A stretch of DNA of 64,000 nucleotides from Streptomyces roseus (GTDB lineage Bacteria > Actinomycetota > Actinomycetes > Streptomycetales > Streptomycetaceae): NCBI RefSeq assembly GCF_001044425.1, contig NZ_LFML01000032.1:100253-164252 (forward strand), in the 5' to 3' direction. The notes under the pieces are model-generated. The model was not told the origin of the DNA. It was given only the letters and a program-made list of their open reading frames with translations, and did not search any database. Position 1 is the stretch's first letter. Each line of letters starts with the position of its first letter. Positions 1 to 8,089 of this stretch are shown piece after piece. A program made the translations under genes and the position numbers.

Positions 1-99
1 GCCCTCCTCGGCGAGCCGGCGCGCGAGGCCGGCCGTGTCCGCCCCGGTGTAGTCGAACAGGGTGTCGTCGATGTCCCACAGCACGGCGCGGATCGGCAT
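1..99 (-). CDS. HAD-family hydrolase, N-terminal fragment
   Basis: The first 33 residues of a protein whose remainder lies beyond the left edge. They begin MPIRAVLWDIDDTLFDY, which contains the haloacid dehalogenase motif I (DxDxT/S: D-I-D-D-T) with the nucleophilic aspartate. HAD enzymes usually hydrolyse small phosphate esters in the cytoplasm; the substrate cannot be inferred from this piece. The ATG at 99 has no ribosome binding site. Instead a TAGCGT hexamer (minus strand, positions 112 to 107) lies 7 bases before it, so the mRNA is probably leaderless. Confidence 0.85.
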   Translation of the reverse strand, partial: MPIRAVLWDIDDTLFDYTGADTAGLARRLAEEG

Positions 100-204
100 A
101 CCTGCGACGCTACGACATCGCGGGGCGCGGCCGAAGGGGTTCGCGGATGTCCGCGCCGCGGACACGGATCCGCGCGCGGCCGTCCGCAGGCGCCCGGACA
201 ACGC

Positions 205-248
205 CTCGGGGGGCGGCCGCCGGGGTGTCCCGGCCGCCGCCCCCCGAG
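205..248 (-). terminator. Hairpin terminator downstream of gltX
   Basis: A 13-bp perfect inverted repeat (arms 205-217 and 236-248, CTCGGGGGGCGGC and its complement) encloses an 18-base loop that holds a second 6-bp stem. It lies 18 bases past the gltX stop codon. There is no U-run, so it is a strong structured terminator of the GC-rich actinobacterial kind rather than a classical one. Confidence 0.6.
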
Positions 249-266
249 AGGACGTACGGGTGGTGC

Positions 267-1742
267 CTACGCGGCGAGCTTCGCCAGGGCCGCGTCGATG
301 CGGGCCAGCGAGCGCTCCTTGCCGAGGATCTGGAGGGACTCGAAGAGCGGCAGGCCGACCGTGCGGCCGGTGACGGCCACGCGGACCGGGGCCTGGGCCT
401 TGCCCAGCTTGAGGCCATGGGCCTCGCCGGCGGTCAGGACGGCCTGCTTGAGGGACTCGGGGTCGCTCCAGTCGGCGGCTTCCAGGTTGGCACGGGCGGT
501 GGTGAGCAGGGCCGCGGGCTCGCCCTTCATCGCCTTGTCCCAGGACGCCTGGTCCTCGACCGGCTCCTTGCGGAACAGGAAGTCGACGTTGGCGGTGATG
601 TCCGAGAGGACGGTCACACGGGTCTGGGCGTAGGGCGCGATGGCCGCCCAGGCCTCGGGGTCGAAGTCCTCGGGCTCCCAGTTGGCGTGCGGGGCCCGCA
701 GCCACGGGGTGCAGGCGTCGGCGAAGGCCTTCGGGTCCAGCAGGCGGATGTGGTCGGCGTTGATCGCCTCGGCCTTCTTGAGGTCGAAGCGCGCCGGGTT
801 CGCGTTCACGCCGTCGATGTCGAACTTCGCCACCATCTCCTCGATGGAGAAGACGTCCTGGTCCTTGGAGAAGGACCAGCCGAGGAGCGAGAGGTAGTTC
901 AGCAGGCCCTCGGGGAGGAAGCCGCGCTCGCGGTACAGGTTGAGCGAGCTCTCCGGGTCGCGCTTGGAGAGCTTCTTGTTGCCCTCGCCCATCACGTACG
1001 GCAGGTGGCCGAACTGCGGGACGGCGGTGGCGACGCCGATCTCCATCAGCGCCTTGTACAGCGCGATCTGGCGGGGGGTGGAGGAGAGCAGGTCCTCGCC
1101 GCGGAGCACGTGCGTGATCTGCATCAGCGCGTCGTCGACCGGGTTGACCAGCGTGTACAGCGGCGCGCCGTTGGCCCGCAGGATGCCGAAGTCCGGCACG
1201 TTCTCCGGGGTGAAGGTCAGCTCGCCGCGGACCAGGTCGGTGAAGGTGATCGGCTCGTCGGGCATCCGGAAGCGCACGATCGAGGGGCGGTGCTCGCCCC
1301 GGTACGCCTCCAGCTCCACCTGGGTGAGATTGCGGCAGTGGCCGTCGTACCCGGAGGGCTTGCCGGCGGCGCGGGCGGCGGCGCGGCGCGCGTCCAGCTC
1401 CTCGGTGGTGCAGTAGCAGTCGTACGCGTAGCCGCCGTCACGCAGGCGCTGGGCCACGTCCGCGTAGATGTCCATGCGCTCGGACTGGCGGTACGGGGCG
1501 TGCGGGCCGCCGACCTCGGGGCCCTCGTCCCAGGTGAAGCCGAGCCAGCGCAGCGAGTCGAGCAGCTGCTCGTACGACTCCTCGGAGTCGCGCGCCGCGT
1601 CGGTGTCCTCGATGCGGAAGACGAACGTACCGCCGTGGTGCCGGGCGAACGCCCAGTTGAACAGGGCGGTACGGACCAGGCCCACGTGGGGGTTGCCGGT
1701 CGGGGAGGGACAGAAACGGACGCGGTAGTTCGCGTTAGCCAC
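267..1742 (-). CDS. gltX: Glutamyl-tRNA synthetase
   Basis: Class I aminoacyl-tRNA synthetase that charges tRNA-Glu (and, in actinobacteria, tRNA-Gln for later amidation) with glutamate in the cytosol. The 491 residues are normal for bacterial GluRS. The HIGH-type signature is seen as [19 protein letters not shown] near residue 12, and the KMSKS loop as KLSKRD near residue 260; the anticodon-binding domain follows. The GTG start at 1742 overlaps the stop codon of the upstream hydrolase gene by 8 bases, so the two are translationally coupled. Transcription likely ends at the hairpin at 205-248. Confidence 0.97.
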   Translation of the reverse strand: MANANYRVRFCPSPTGNPHVGLVRTALFNWAFARHHGGTFVFRIEDTDAARDSEESYEQLLDSLRWLGFTWDEGPEVGGPHAPYRQSERMDIYADVAQRLRDGGYAYDCYCTTEELDARRAAARAAGKPSGYDGHCRNLTQVELEAYRGEHRPSIVRFRMPDEPITFTDLVRGELTFTPENVPDFGILRANGAPLYTLVNPVDDALMQITHVLRGEDLLSSTPRQIALYKALMEIGVATAVPQFGHLPYVMGEGNKKLSKRDPESSLNLYRERGFLPEGLLNYLSLLGWSFSKDQDVFSIEEMVAKFDIDGVNANPARFDLKKAEAINADHIRLLDPKAFADACTPWLRAPHANWEPEDFDPEAWAAIAPYAQTRVTVLSDITANVDFLFRKEPVEDQASWDKAMKGEPAALLTTARANLEAADWSDPESLKQAVLTAGEAHGLKLGKAQAPVRVAVTGRTVGLPLFESLQILGKERSLARIDAALAKLAA

Positions 1743-2523
1743 GCTTGATCACCTTGTTGGTGAGAGTGCCGATGCCTTCGATGGTGACGGCGACCTCGTC
1801 GCCGACGTTGAGGGGGCCGACTCCGGCCGGGGTCCCCGTGAGGATGACGTCGCCGGGGAGCAGCGTCATGGCCTCGGTGATGTGGACGATCAGGTCCTCG
1901 ATGGAGCGGACCATGTCACTGGTGCGGCCGAGCTGGCGCTGTTCGCCGTTGACGGTGCACTGGATGGTCAGGTCGCCCGGGTCGAGGTCGGTCTCGATCC
2001 AGGGGCCGAGGGGGCAGGAGCTGTCGAAGCCCTTGGCCCGGGCCCACTGCTTCTCGCGCTGCTGGACGTCGCGCGCGGTGACGTCGTTCGCGCAGGTGTA
2101 GCCGAGGATCACGTCCTTGACGCGCTCCTTGGGGACCTCGCGGCACATGCGGCCGATGACCACGGCGAGCTCCGCCTCGTGGTGGAGGTCCTGGGAGAAG
2201 GAGGGGTACGTGATCGGGTCGCCCGGGCCGACCACCGAGGTGGAGGGCTTGAAGAAGGTGATGGGCGTCTCGGGGACGGTGTTCCCGAGCTCCGCCGCGT
2301 GCTCCGCGTAGTTGCGGCCGATGGCCACGACCTTGTTGGGGAGCACGGGCGGCAGCAGCCGGACCTTGCTCAGCGGGACCTTCGTGCCGGACAGCTCGAA
2401 GTCCGCGAACGGGATGCCCTTGATGATGTCGAGGACGAGCTCACCCTCGGCGCCGGGGGCAGTGCTGCCCTCGACCGCGCCGAACGCGACATTGCCGTCG
2501 ATGGAGAACCTGGCGATGCGCAC
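1735..2523 (-). CDS. Fumarylacetoacetate hydrolase family protein
   Basis: A 262-residue FAH-superfamily enzyme; members hydrolyse or decarboxylate acylpyruvates (fumarylpyruvate hydrolase, oxaloacetate decarboxylase, HpcE types) using a divalent metal. The metal-binding block is visible as [12 protein letters not shown], followed by [24 protein letters not shown] and the C-terminal [10 protein letters not shown], so the active site is complete. I chose the GTG at 2523 ([10 protein letters not shown]) because homologues begin at this point; the open frame runs to 2883 but that extension has no family similarity and overlaps the small peptide gene. It is the first gene of a two-gene unit with gltX, overlapping it by 8 bases. 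The exact substrate is unknown. Confidence 0.9.
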   Translation of the reverse strand: MRIARFSIDGNVAFGAVEGSTAPGAEGELVLDIIKGIPFADFELSGTKVPLSKVRLLPPVLPNKVVAIGRNYAEHAAELGNTVPETPITFFKPSTSVVGPGDPITYPSFSQDLHHEAELAVVIGRMCREVPKERVKDVILGYTCANDVTARDVQQREKQWARAKGFDSSCPLGPWIETDLDPGDLTIQCTVNGEQRQLGRTSDMVRSIEDLIVHITEAMTLLPGDVILTGTPAGVGPLNVGDEVAVTIEGIGTLTNKVIKRG

Positions 2524-2621
2524 GTGTTGCGTCTGCCCCTCTGTATTTCCGCTGGCTGGAGTCTGCGTGTCCAGGCTAACGCGGCGGGCAGCGGCGCTTC
2601 GCGCTCCTTTTGCCGGGAGGG

Positions 2622-2792
2622 TTACTGCGCCGCGGCGACCGGGGCGTCCATCAGGATCGTGCGGCGCGGGTTCGCGGTCTGGGCGGGCAGCTCGACGGCG
2701 TGCTCCGGGGCCTCGACCGCCTGCAGCTCTTCGGCGTCCTTGAGGTGCGCGAGGGTGGTGCGGCGGGGGTTGGCTATGTTGCGGAACATCAT
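2622..2792 (-). CDS. Small 56-residue peptide with duplicated ANPRRT motif
   Basis: I do not recognise this gene. It encodes 56 residues starting MMFRNIANPRRTTLAHLKD and containing a second copy of the same motif, TANPRRTILMDAP, about 33 residues later, with an acidic, Glu-rich linker between. The two ANPRRT hexapeptides use different synonymous codons (GCC-AAC-CCC versus GCG-AAC-CCG, ACC versus ACG), which argues that the protein sequence is kept by selection. There is no signal peptide or membrane segment. Start is one of two adjacent ATGs (2792 or 2789); the ribosome site is weak. It precedes the FAH gene by 98 bases on the same strand. A possible minus-strand promoter (TTGAGC, 16 bases, TAGCCT; positions 2900 to 2873) lies upstream. 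Confidence 0.6.
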   Translation of the reverse strand: MMFRNIANPRRTTLAHLKDAEELQAVEAPEHAVELPAQTANPRRTILMDAPVAAAQ

Positions 2793-3370
2793 CGTCGTCT
2801 TCACGGTGTTTCGGGCCCTCGGCTCGGTCGTCGGGTGGGGGGTTGTCGGATCCTTCAACCCTGTAAAGGGCAAGGCTAAACATCCGATTCCCCGGCTCAA
2901 CCGGGAAGTAATGGCCATGGCTGTGTGAGTTTGCTCACCCGTGACCCGGCAATTCAGGCATAACGGGCAGTCAATTTCCGGGGGCGAAAGGGACATTGCG
3001 CCACTGAATCAGCCATTCCGCTGCTGATCATCTCGACTGGGACACCTTGCCAGCCGCCGCGTTTAGTCGACGTAAGTCCGTTTCATCCCGAAAGACGGCC
3101 CACATCGCGTCACCTTCCCATCGCATTCCGTCACCGATGCTCCGGGCCGACACGCGCACCTTGTTGGAGATCCGCCACTGTGCTGGAATTCGCGGGACCG
3201 CCGCGGGAAACAGCCGGCGCGCAGGTGGCGCGAGACAGCGCCGCGCGCGGCGGCAAGGAGAGGGAGACGCGCCGGTCACCGACGACCACCATGGGGCGGG
3301 AACGCCCCACGACTCGACACCGTCCCACCGGTCGCCCGGCGGGACGCCTGGTCCAGAGGTTGCGACGCTA
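2793..3370. other. Divergent intergenic region before the first conservon
   Basis: This 578-base gap separates the 56-residue peptide gene (minus) from cvnA1 (plus). It is less GC-rich than its surroundings. On the minus strand a candidate promoter reads TTGAGC at 2895-2900 and TAGCCT at 2873-2878 with a 16-base spacer; a palindrome CCCTGTAAAGGG sits at 2859-2870. Toward cvnA1 there is an inverted repeat ATCAGC/GCTGAT (3008-3028). Open frames run through 3047-3370 in phase with cvnA1 but have no start with a convincing ribosome site, so I treat the stretch as untranslated. Confidence 0.4.
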
Positions 3371-6300
3371 GTGCAGGGACGATTCAAGAGGGATGGCAGC
3401 GCTGCGGCGGAGCAGGAGCCGCGCGGCGGGACCGACCGTGGCTCCTCGCCCCAGCACGCCCAGAACCGCGGGCCGGCTGTCGAAGGCGCCGGCCCCGACT
3501 CCTCCACCACGGTGAACGCGGTGAAGGGGAAGGCTCGCCTCAAGCCCCGGGGCAAGACGAAGAGCGAAGAGCCGGCCGACAAGGACGTGGCGATACCGAA
3601 GGCCCCCAGCGGCCCCGGTGCGCGCTTCGCCATGCAGAACTGGCGCATCAGCACGCGACTCGTGTCGCTGCTGACCCTGCCCGTCGTCGCCGCCACCACG
3701 CTCGGTGGCTTCCGCATCAACGACTCGCTCAACGACATCAGCCAGCTGGAACACATGCAGCTGCTCACGACGATGACCCGGCAGGCCACCAACCTGGCCG
3801 CCATGCTCCAGGAGGAGCGGGACAAGTCGGCGGGTCCGCTGTCGGCCGACAGGTCGGGCAAGCCCAACAGCCTCGTCGTGGGTGTACGCGACCAGACCGA
3901 CGCCGCCGCGAAGGCCTTCGAAGCCGCGACCGACAAGGTCGACAGCGCGGAGGACAAGGACGAGACCCTCAAGTCGATCCGCAACAACATCCTGCAGATC
4001 GGCCGCCAGCTCACCGGCATCGAGGAAATCCGCAAGAAGGCCTACCAGAACGGCGCCCAGCAGACCGTCACCGAGTACAACGCGCTGATCGTCTCGCTCC
4101 TCTCGCTCTCCCAGGACATGGCGCAGGCCACCTCCAACCCGGAGATGATCAAGCGCACGCGCGCCCTGGCGGCCTTCTCCTCCGCCAAGGAGTACGCCTC
4201 GATCCAGCGCGCAGTCATCGCCGCCTCGCTCCCCGACAGCGGCCAGACCGGGACCACGCTGACCGAGAACGACCGCCTGTACGCCCTCTCCGCGCTCCGC
4301 GGCGAGAGCCAGTCCAAGAAGACCTTCGAGCTCGTCTACCAGGGCAAGCCCGAGGAGCTCCTCGCCGCGCTCGGCGACGGCAACGCGGAAATCGGCAAGT
4401 CCGACCACTACGCGCGCCGCGTCCTGTCGACCCAGGGCCAGTTCGCCAAGGAGACGCAGTACCGGTCCTGGCTCGACTGGTACGACGCGGACGACAACAA
4501 GATCCAGGCCATGAAGGTCATCGAGCTGACCCTGCTCGAGGACATGGAGCAGAAGGCCCGCGAGCTCAAGAACTCCTCGCAGCAGGACGCCATCATCAAC
4601 GGTGCCCTGATCTTCCTCGTCCTCGGTGTCTCGCTCGTCGGCGCCTTCGTCATGGCCCGGTCCATGATCCGCTCGCTGCGCCGCCTGCAGGACACGGCCA
4701 CGCGCGTCGCCCAGGACCGTCTGCCCGAGCTCGTCAAGCAGCTCTCCGAGTCGGACCCGCAGGACGTGGACACCTCCGTGGAGTCCGTCGGCCTGCACAC
4801 CCGCGACGAGATCGGCCAGGTGGCCGCGGCCTTCGACGACGTGCACCGCGAGGCCGTCCGCCTCGCCGCCGAGCAGGCCCTCCTGCGGGGCAACGTCAAC
4901 GCGATGTTCACCAACCTCTCGCGCCGTTCGCAGGGCCTCATCCAGCGCCAGCTCTCGCTCATCTCCGAGCTGGAGTCGCGCGAGGCCGACCCGGACCAGC
5001 TGTCCTCGCTCTTCAAGCTCGACCACCTCGCGACCCGTATGCGCCGTAACGGCGAAAACCTCCTCGTCCTCGCGGGCGAGGAGCCGGGCCGCCGGTGGAC
5101 CCGCCCCGTCCCGCTCGTCGACGTGCTCCGCGCCGCGGCGTCCGAGGTGGAGCAGTACGAGCGCATCGAACTCGCGTCGGTGCCCGGCACCGACGTCGCC
5201 GGCCGCGTCGTCAACGACCTCGTGCACCTCCTCGCCGAGCTGCTGGAGAACGCCACCTCGTTCTCCTCCCCGCAGACCAAGGTCAAGGTCACCGGTCACG
5301 CGCTGCCCGACGGGCGCGTGCTCGTCGAGATCCACGACACCGGCATCGGCCTCTCCCCCGAGGACCTCGCCGCGATCAACGAGCGGCTCGCGTCGCCGCC
5401 GACCGTGGACGTCTCCGTCTCCCGCCGCATGGGTCTGTTCGTGGTCGGCCGCCTGTCCCTGCGACACGGCATCCGCATCCAGCTGCGCCCCTCCGACTCG
5501 GGCGGTACGACGGCTCTCGTCATGCTGCCGGTGGACGTCGCCCAGGGCGGCAAGAAGCCGGGTCCGATGCCGGGCCAGGGCGGCCCCGGCGCGCCGGGCT
5601 CCGGTGCCCCGCAGGGCATGCCGGGCGGCCCGGGTGCTTCCGCGCAGGGTTCGGTCCCGGGTGGCGGCGCACGCCAGCCCGTGGGCGCCGGCCAGCAGCG
5701 CGGCCAGGTCTCCGGCGGCGGCCAGCGTGCCGCGCTGCCGGGTCGCGACGGCTCCGCCGGCCCGCAGGGCGGTCCCGGTACGCGTCCGCAGCAGGGCGGC
5801 CCGAACGCGCGCCCGCAGGGCGGTCCGGGGACGACCGGCATGCCGGGTGCCCCGACCTCCCAGGGCCAGGGCGGCTTCGCCGACGGCGCCTTCGGCGGCG
5901 GCGCACCGCTGCCGGGCCGCGGTCCGGCCGGCGGTCCCGGCTCCCGTCCGATGCCCGCGCCCGCGGGCTCCGGCCAGGGCGGGTTCCCGCAGGGCAACGG
6001 CTTCGAGCGCCCGCAGAACCCGCAGGGTCCCCAGAACCCGCAGCAGCAGCCCGCCCCGACGGGCCCGGTCCCCTCGGTGCAGGCCCCCGCCGGCCCGCCG
6101 CGCGGCTCCCGGCCGCAGCTGCCGCCGCGCGGTGGCGCCCCGCGTCCGGAGCTTCCGGGTACGGGCGGCGGTCCCGCCGGGATCCCGCAGACCACCAGCT
6201 GGGGCGCCGACCAGGCGCGCCACGGCGGCCACGAGGTCCCGCGCGGCCACGACGAGCTCTCGGGCCCCGGTTCGACGGCCGAGTTCGCCCGTCCGGACTT

Positions 6301-7120
6301 CAACGCCCCGCGCCCGCCGGCCGGCCAGAGCACCACCGGCCAGTTCGAGCGTCCCGACGTACGGACCCCCCTGCCCCCGGCCGGCCAGAACATGTCCACC
6401 ACCGGGCAGTTCGAGCGCCCGGAGCCGCGCGGTGGCGTGGACCCCTCCACCACGGGCCAGTTCGCCCGTCCGGACTTCCAGGCCCCGCGGCCCGGCGGTC
6501 CCGGTGTCGGCGGATTCGCGCCGCAGCAGCCTCAGCAGCCCCAGGCTCCGCAGTTGCCGCAGGCCCATCAGCCGGAGGCACTGCCGCCTGCCCCGAGCTC
6601 CGGCAACGAGCGCAGCCCGATCTTCGACACGCTGGAGTCGAACTGGTTCCACCAGGAGGGCCCGCAGGCCCCCGGGCAGGCGCCGGTTCCCCAGCAGCCG
6701 CAGCAGAGCGTCCCGGCTCCGGCTCCCCAGCAGCGCCTGCAGCAGCCGCTGCCGCAGCGCGGCCAGGAGCCCGTGGCCGAGCCCGCCCAGGCGACGACCG
6801 GCAGCTCGCCGACCGTCAGCTGGCGGTCCTCGCCCAACGACGAGCTGATGCGGCAGGCCGAGCGCGTGCGCCAGCCCGCCGCCGGCGGCATCACCACCTC
6901 GGGGCTGCCCCGCCGGGTACCGCGGGCGAACCTCGTGGCCGGCACCGCGCAGCAGCAGTCCGACGCACAGTCGGGCCCGCAGGTCTCGCGAGCTCCGGAC
7001 GACGTCCGCGGCCGTCTGACCAACCTCCGACGGGGTATCCAGCAGGGCCGTCAGGCCGGCAACAACGGCCCGGCGACCGGCAGTTACCACATCGACCCCA
7101 CTTACCAGCAGGAGCGTTAG
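3371..7120 (+). CDS. cvnA1: Conservon kinase-like sensor CvnA (copy 1)
   Basis: A 1249-residue membrane protein of the CvnA family, the histidine-kinase-like head of a conservon. It has a basic N-terminus, a first membrane segment near 95-113, an extracellular nitrate/nitrite-sensing-type helical domain, a second segment near 408-430, a HAMP region, a helical block with LDHLATRMRRNGENLL, and an HATPase domain near 614-723 (N box HLLAELLENATSFSSP, G boxes DTGIGLSPEDL and MGLFVVGRLS). About 500 residues of Pro/Gly/Gln-rich tail follow, with four STTGQF-like repeats and a conserved end. GTG at 3371 was chosen because AGAGG lies 11 bases upstream. The next gene starts at the base after its stop. 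Input signal unknown. Confidence 0.93.
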   Translation: MQGRFKRDGSAAAEQEPRGGTDRGSSPQHAQNRGPAVEGAGPDSSTTVNAVKGKARLKPRGKTKSEEPADKDVAIPKAPSGPGARFAMQNWRISTRLVSLLTLPVVAATTLGGFRINDSLNDISQLEHMQLLTTMTRQATNLAAMLQEERDKSAGPLSADRSGKPNSLVVGVRDQTDAAAKAFEAATDKVDSAEDKDETLKSIRNNILQIGRQLTGIEEIRKKAYQNGAQQTVTEYNALIVSLLSLSQDMAQATSNPEMIKRTRALAAFSSAKEYASIQRAVIAASLPDSGQTGTTLTENDRLYALSALRGESQSKKTFELVYQGKPEELLAALGDGNAEIGKSDHYARRVLSTQGQFAKETQYRSWLDWYDADDNKIQAMKVIELTLLEDMEQKARELKNSSQQDAIINGALIFLVLGVSLVGAFVMARSMIRSLRRLQDTATRVAQDRLPELVKQLSESDPQDVDTSVESVGLHTRDEIGQVAAAFDDVHREAVRLAAEQALLRGNVNAMFTNLSRRSQGLIQRQLSLISELESREADPDQLSSLFKLDHLATRMRRNGENLLVLAGEEPGRRWTRPVPLVDVLRAAASEVEQYERIELASVPGTDVAGRVVNDLVHLLAELLENATSFSSPQTKVKVTGHALPDGRVLVEIHDTGIGLSPEDLAAINERLASPPTVDVSVSRRMGLFVVGRLSLRHGIRIQLRPSDSGGTTALVMLPVDVAQGGKKPGPMPGQGGPGAPGSGAPQGMPGGPGASAQGSVPGGGARQPVGAGQQRGQVSGGGQRAALPGRDGSAGPQGGPGTRPQQGGPNARPQGGPGTTGMPGAPTSQGQGGFADGAFGGGAPLPGRGPAGGPGSRPMPAPAGSGQGGFPQGNGFERPQNPQGPQNPQQQPAPTGPVPSVQAPAGPPRGSRPQLPPRGGAPRPELPGTGGGPAGIPQTTSWGADQARHGGHEVPRGHDELSGPGSTAEFARPDFNAPRPPAGQSTTGQFERPDVRTPLPPAGQNMSTTGQFERPEPRGGVDPSTTGQFARPDFQAPRPGGPGVGGFAPQQPQQPQAPQLPQAHQPEALPPAPSSGNERSPIFDTLESNWFHQEGPQAPGQAPVPQQPQQSVPAPAPQQRLQQPLPQRGQEPVAEPAQATTGSSPTVSWRSSPNDELMRQAERVRQPAAGGITTSGLPRRVPRANLVAGTAQQQSDAQSGPQVSRAPDDVRGRLTNLRRGIQQGRQAGNNGPATGSYHIDPTYQQER
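6269..6477 (+). repeat. Coding repeats STTGQF(E/A)RPD in the CvnA1 tail
   Basis: Four imperfect copies of an approximately 20-residue unit occur in the disordered tail: STAEFARPDF, STTGQFERPD, STTGQFERPE and STTGQFARPDF, separated by Pro-rich linkers such as APRPPAGQ. The pattern is at protein level; DNA of the copies is related but not identical. CvnA2 lacks these units at the same place. Confidence 0.8.
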
Positions 7121-7543
7121 TTGAGTTCGATGAGCCAGGCGGCACAGAACCTGAACTGGTTGATCACCAACTTCGTGGACAACACCCCCGGGGTGTCCCA
7201 CACGGTGGTGGTCTCCGCCGACGGCCTCCTTCTGGCGATGTCCGAAGGCTTCCCGCGCGACCGCGCCGACCAGCTGGCGGCCGTGGCCTCCGGTCTGACG
7301 TCGCTGACCGCAGGAGCCTCCCGCATCTTCGAGGGTGGCGCCGTCAACCAGACCGTCGTCGAGATGGACCGGGGATTCCTCTTCCTCATGTCCGTCTCGG
7401 ACGGATCCTCCCTGGCCGTGCTCGCGCACCCCGAGTGCGACATCGGCCTCGTCGGCTACGAGATGGCCCTCCTCGTGGACCGCGCCGGCAGCGTCCTGAC
7501 CCCGGACCTGCGCGCGGAACTGCAGGGAAGCCTGCTCATCTGA
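7121..7543 (+). CDS. cvnB1: Roadblock/LC7 protein CvnB (copy 1)
   Basis: A 140-residue roadblock/LC7-fold protein (MglB-like), the second member of the conservon. In other systems such proteins bind or act as GTPase-activating partners of small GTPases. The fold signature is the run SHTVVVSADGLLLAMSEG, then RADQLAAVASGLTSL and a C-terminal LVGYEMALLVD. I chose TTG at 7121: the AGGAG at the end of cvnA1 is 6 bases from it but 15 from the ATG at 7130, and the second conservon has GTG at the same place. It is nearly identical to CvnB2; only a few substitutions are seen, and the first 250 bases differ at about five positions. Confidence 0.92.
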   Translation: MSSMSQAAQNLNWLITNFVDNTPGVSHTVVVSADGLLLAMSEGFPRDRADQLAAVASGLTSLTAGASRIFEGGAVNQTVVEMDRGFLFLMSVSDGSSLAVLAHPECDIGLVGYEMALLVDRAGSVLTPDLRAELQGSLLI

Positions 7544-7553
7544 CGCCACATCT

Positions 7554-7580
7554 CCCGGCCGGACGGTACTTCCGGCCGGG
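7554..7580 (+). terminator. Intra-operon hairpin between cvnB1 and cvnC1
   Basis: A perfect 9-bp inverted repeat (CCCGGCCGG at 7554-7562, CCGGCCGGG at 7572-7580) with a 9-base loop lies 11 bases after the cvnB1 stop, inside a 150-base gap. It is not followed by a U-run. It could reduce read-through into cvnC1-cvnD1 or stabilise the upstream message; the equivalent gap in the second conservon has only a 6-bp hairpin at 12651-12666. Confidence 0.45.
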
Positions 7581-7693
7581 GGACCGGGGGCCCGCCCCGG
7601 AACCCAGTACCACCGCCAGGCCGTCATACCGTCCCCCCACCGGCCGCCCCGTCAGACGGCACGCTGACCACTGCTGTCCAGCCCGGAGGATCA

Positions 7694-8089
7694 ATGACCC
7701 CGCCCCCCGCCTACTCCGACTCGTACGGCGATTCGTCGTACTCGGAAGGCGATCAGCCGCTCGTTCGCCCGTACGCGATGACCGGCGGCCGGACCCGGCC
7801 CCGCTACCAGCTCGCCATAGAGGCGCTGGTCAGCACCACGGCCGATCCGATGCACCTGTCCGGCCTGCTTCCCGAGCACCAGCGCATCTGCACGCTGTGC
7901 CGCGAGGTCAAGTCGGTCGCGGAGGTCTCCGCACTGCTGTCGATGCCGCTCGGTGTCGCCCGGATCCTCGTCGCCGACCTGGCCGAGGCCGGAATGGTGG
8001 CCATCCACCAGCCGGGCAATGGAGAGGCCGGCGGCACGCCGGATGTAACGCTGCTCGAAAGGGTGCTCAGTGGACTTCGCAAGCTCTAA
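7694..8089 (+). CDS. cvnC1: DUF742 protein CvnC (copy 1)
   Basis: A 131-residue DUF742 protein, third member of the conservon. The conserved core begins LVRPYAMTGGRTRPRY and includes a winged-helix-like region PEHQRICTLCREVKSVAEVSALLSMPLGVARILVADLAEAG. The short N-terminus is acidic and Tyr/Ser-rich, quite unlike the Gln/Pro-rich N-terminus of CvnC2. ATG at 7694 has GGAGG 4 bases upstream. Its last 20 bases overlap cvnD1, so the two are translationally coupled. Work on conservons suggests A, B, C and D proteins form a membrane-bound complex with C linking B and D; that role is inferred here. Confidence 0.92.
   Translation: MTPPPAYSDSYGDSSYSEGDQPLVRPYAMTGGRTRPRYQLAIEALVSTTADPMHLSGLLPEHQRICTLCREVKSVAEVSALLSMPLGVARILVADLAEAGMVAIHQPGNGEAGGTPDVTLLERVLSGLRKL

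Noticed and set aside
147..1748. Long plus-strand frame antisense to gltX
   Set aside because: It mirrors gltX, has repetitive Val/Gly/Arg/Leu composition and no family motif; it is a high-GC shadow.
3368..7627. 1419-codon minus-strand frame across cvnA1 and cvnB1
   Set aside because: Antisense shadow of cvnA1 with low-complexity composition; the plus strand carries clear kinase and roadblock motifs.
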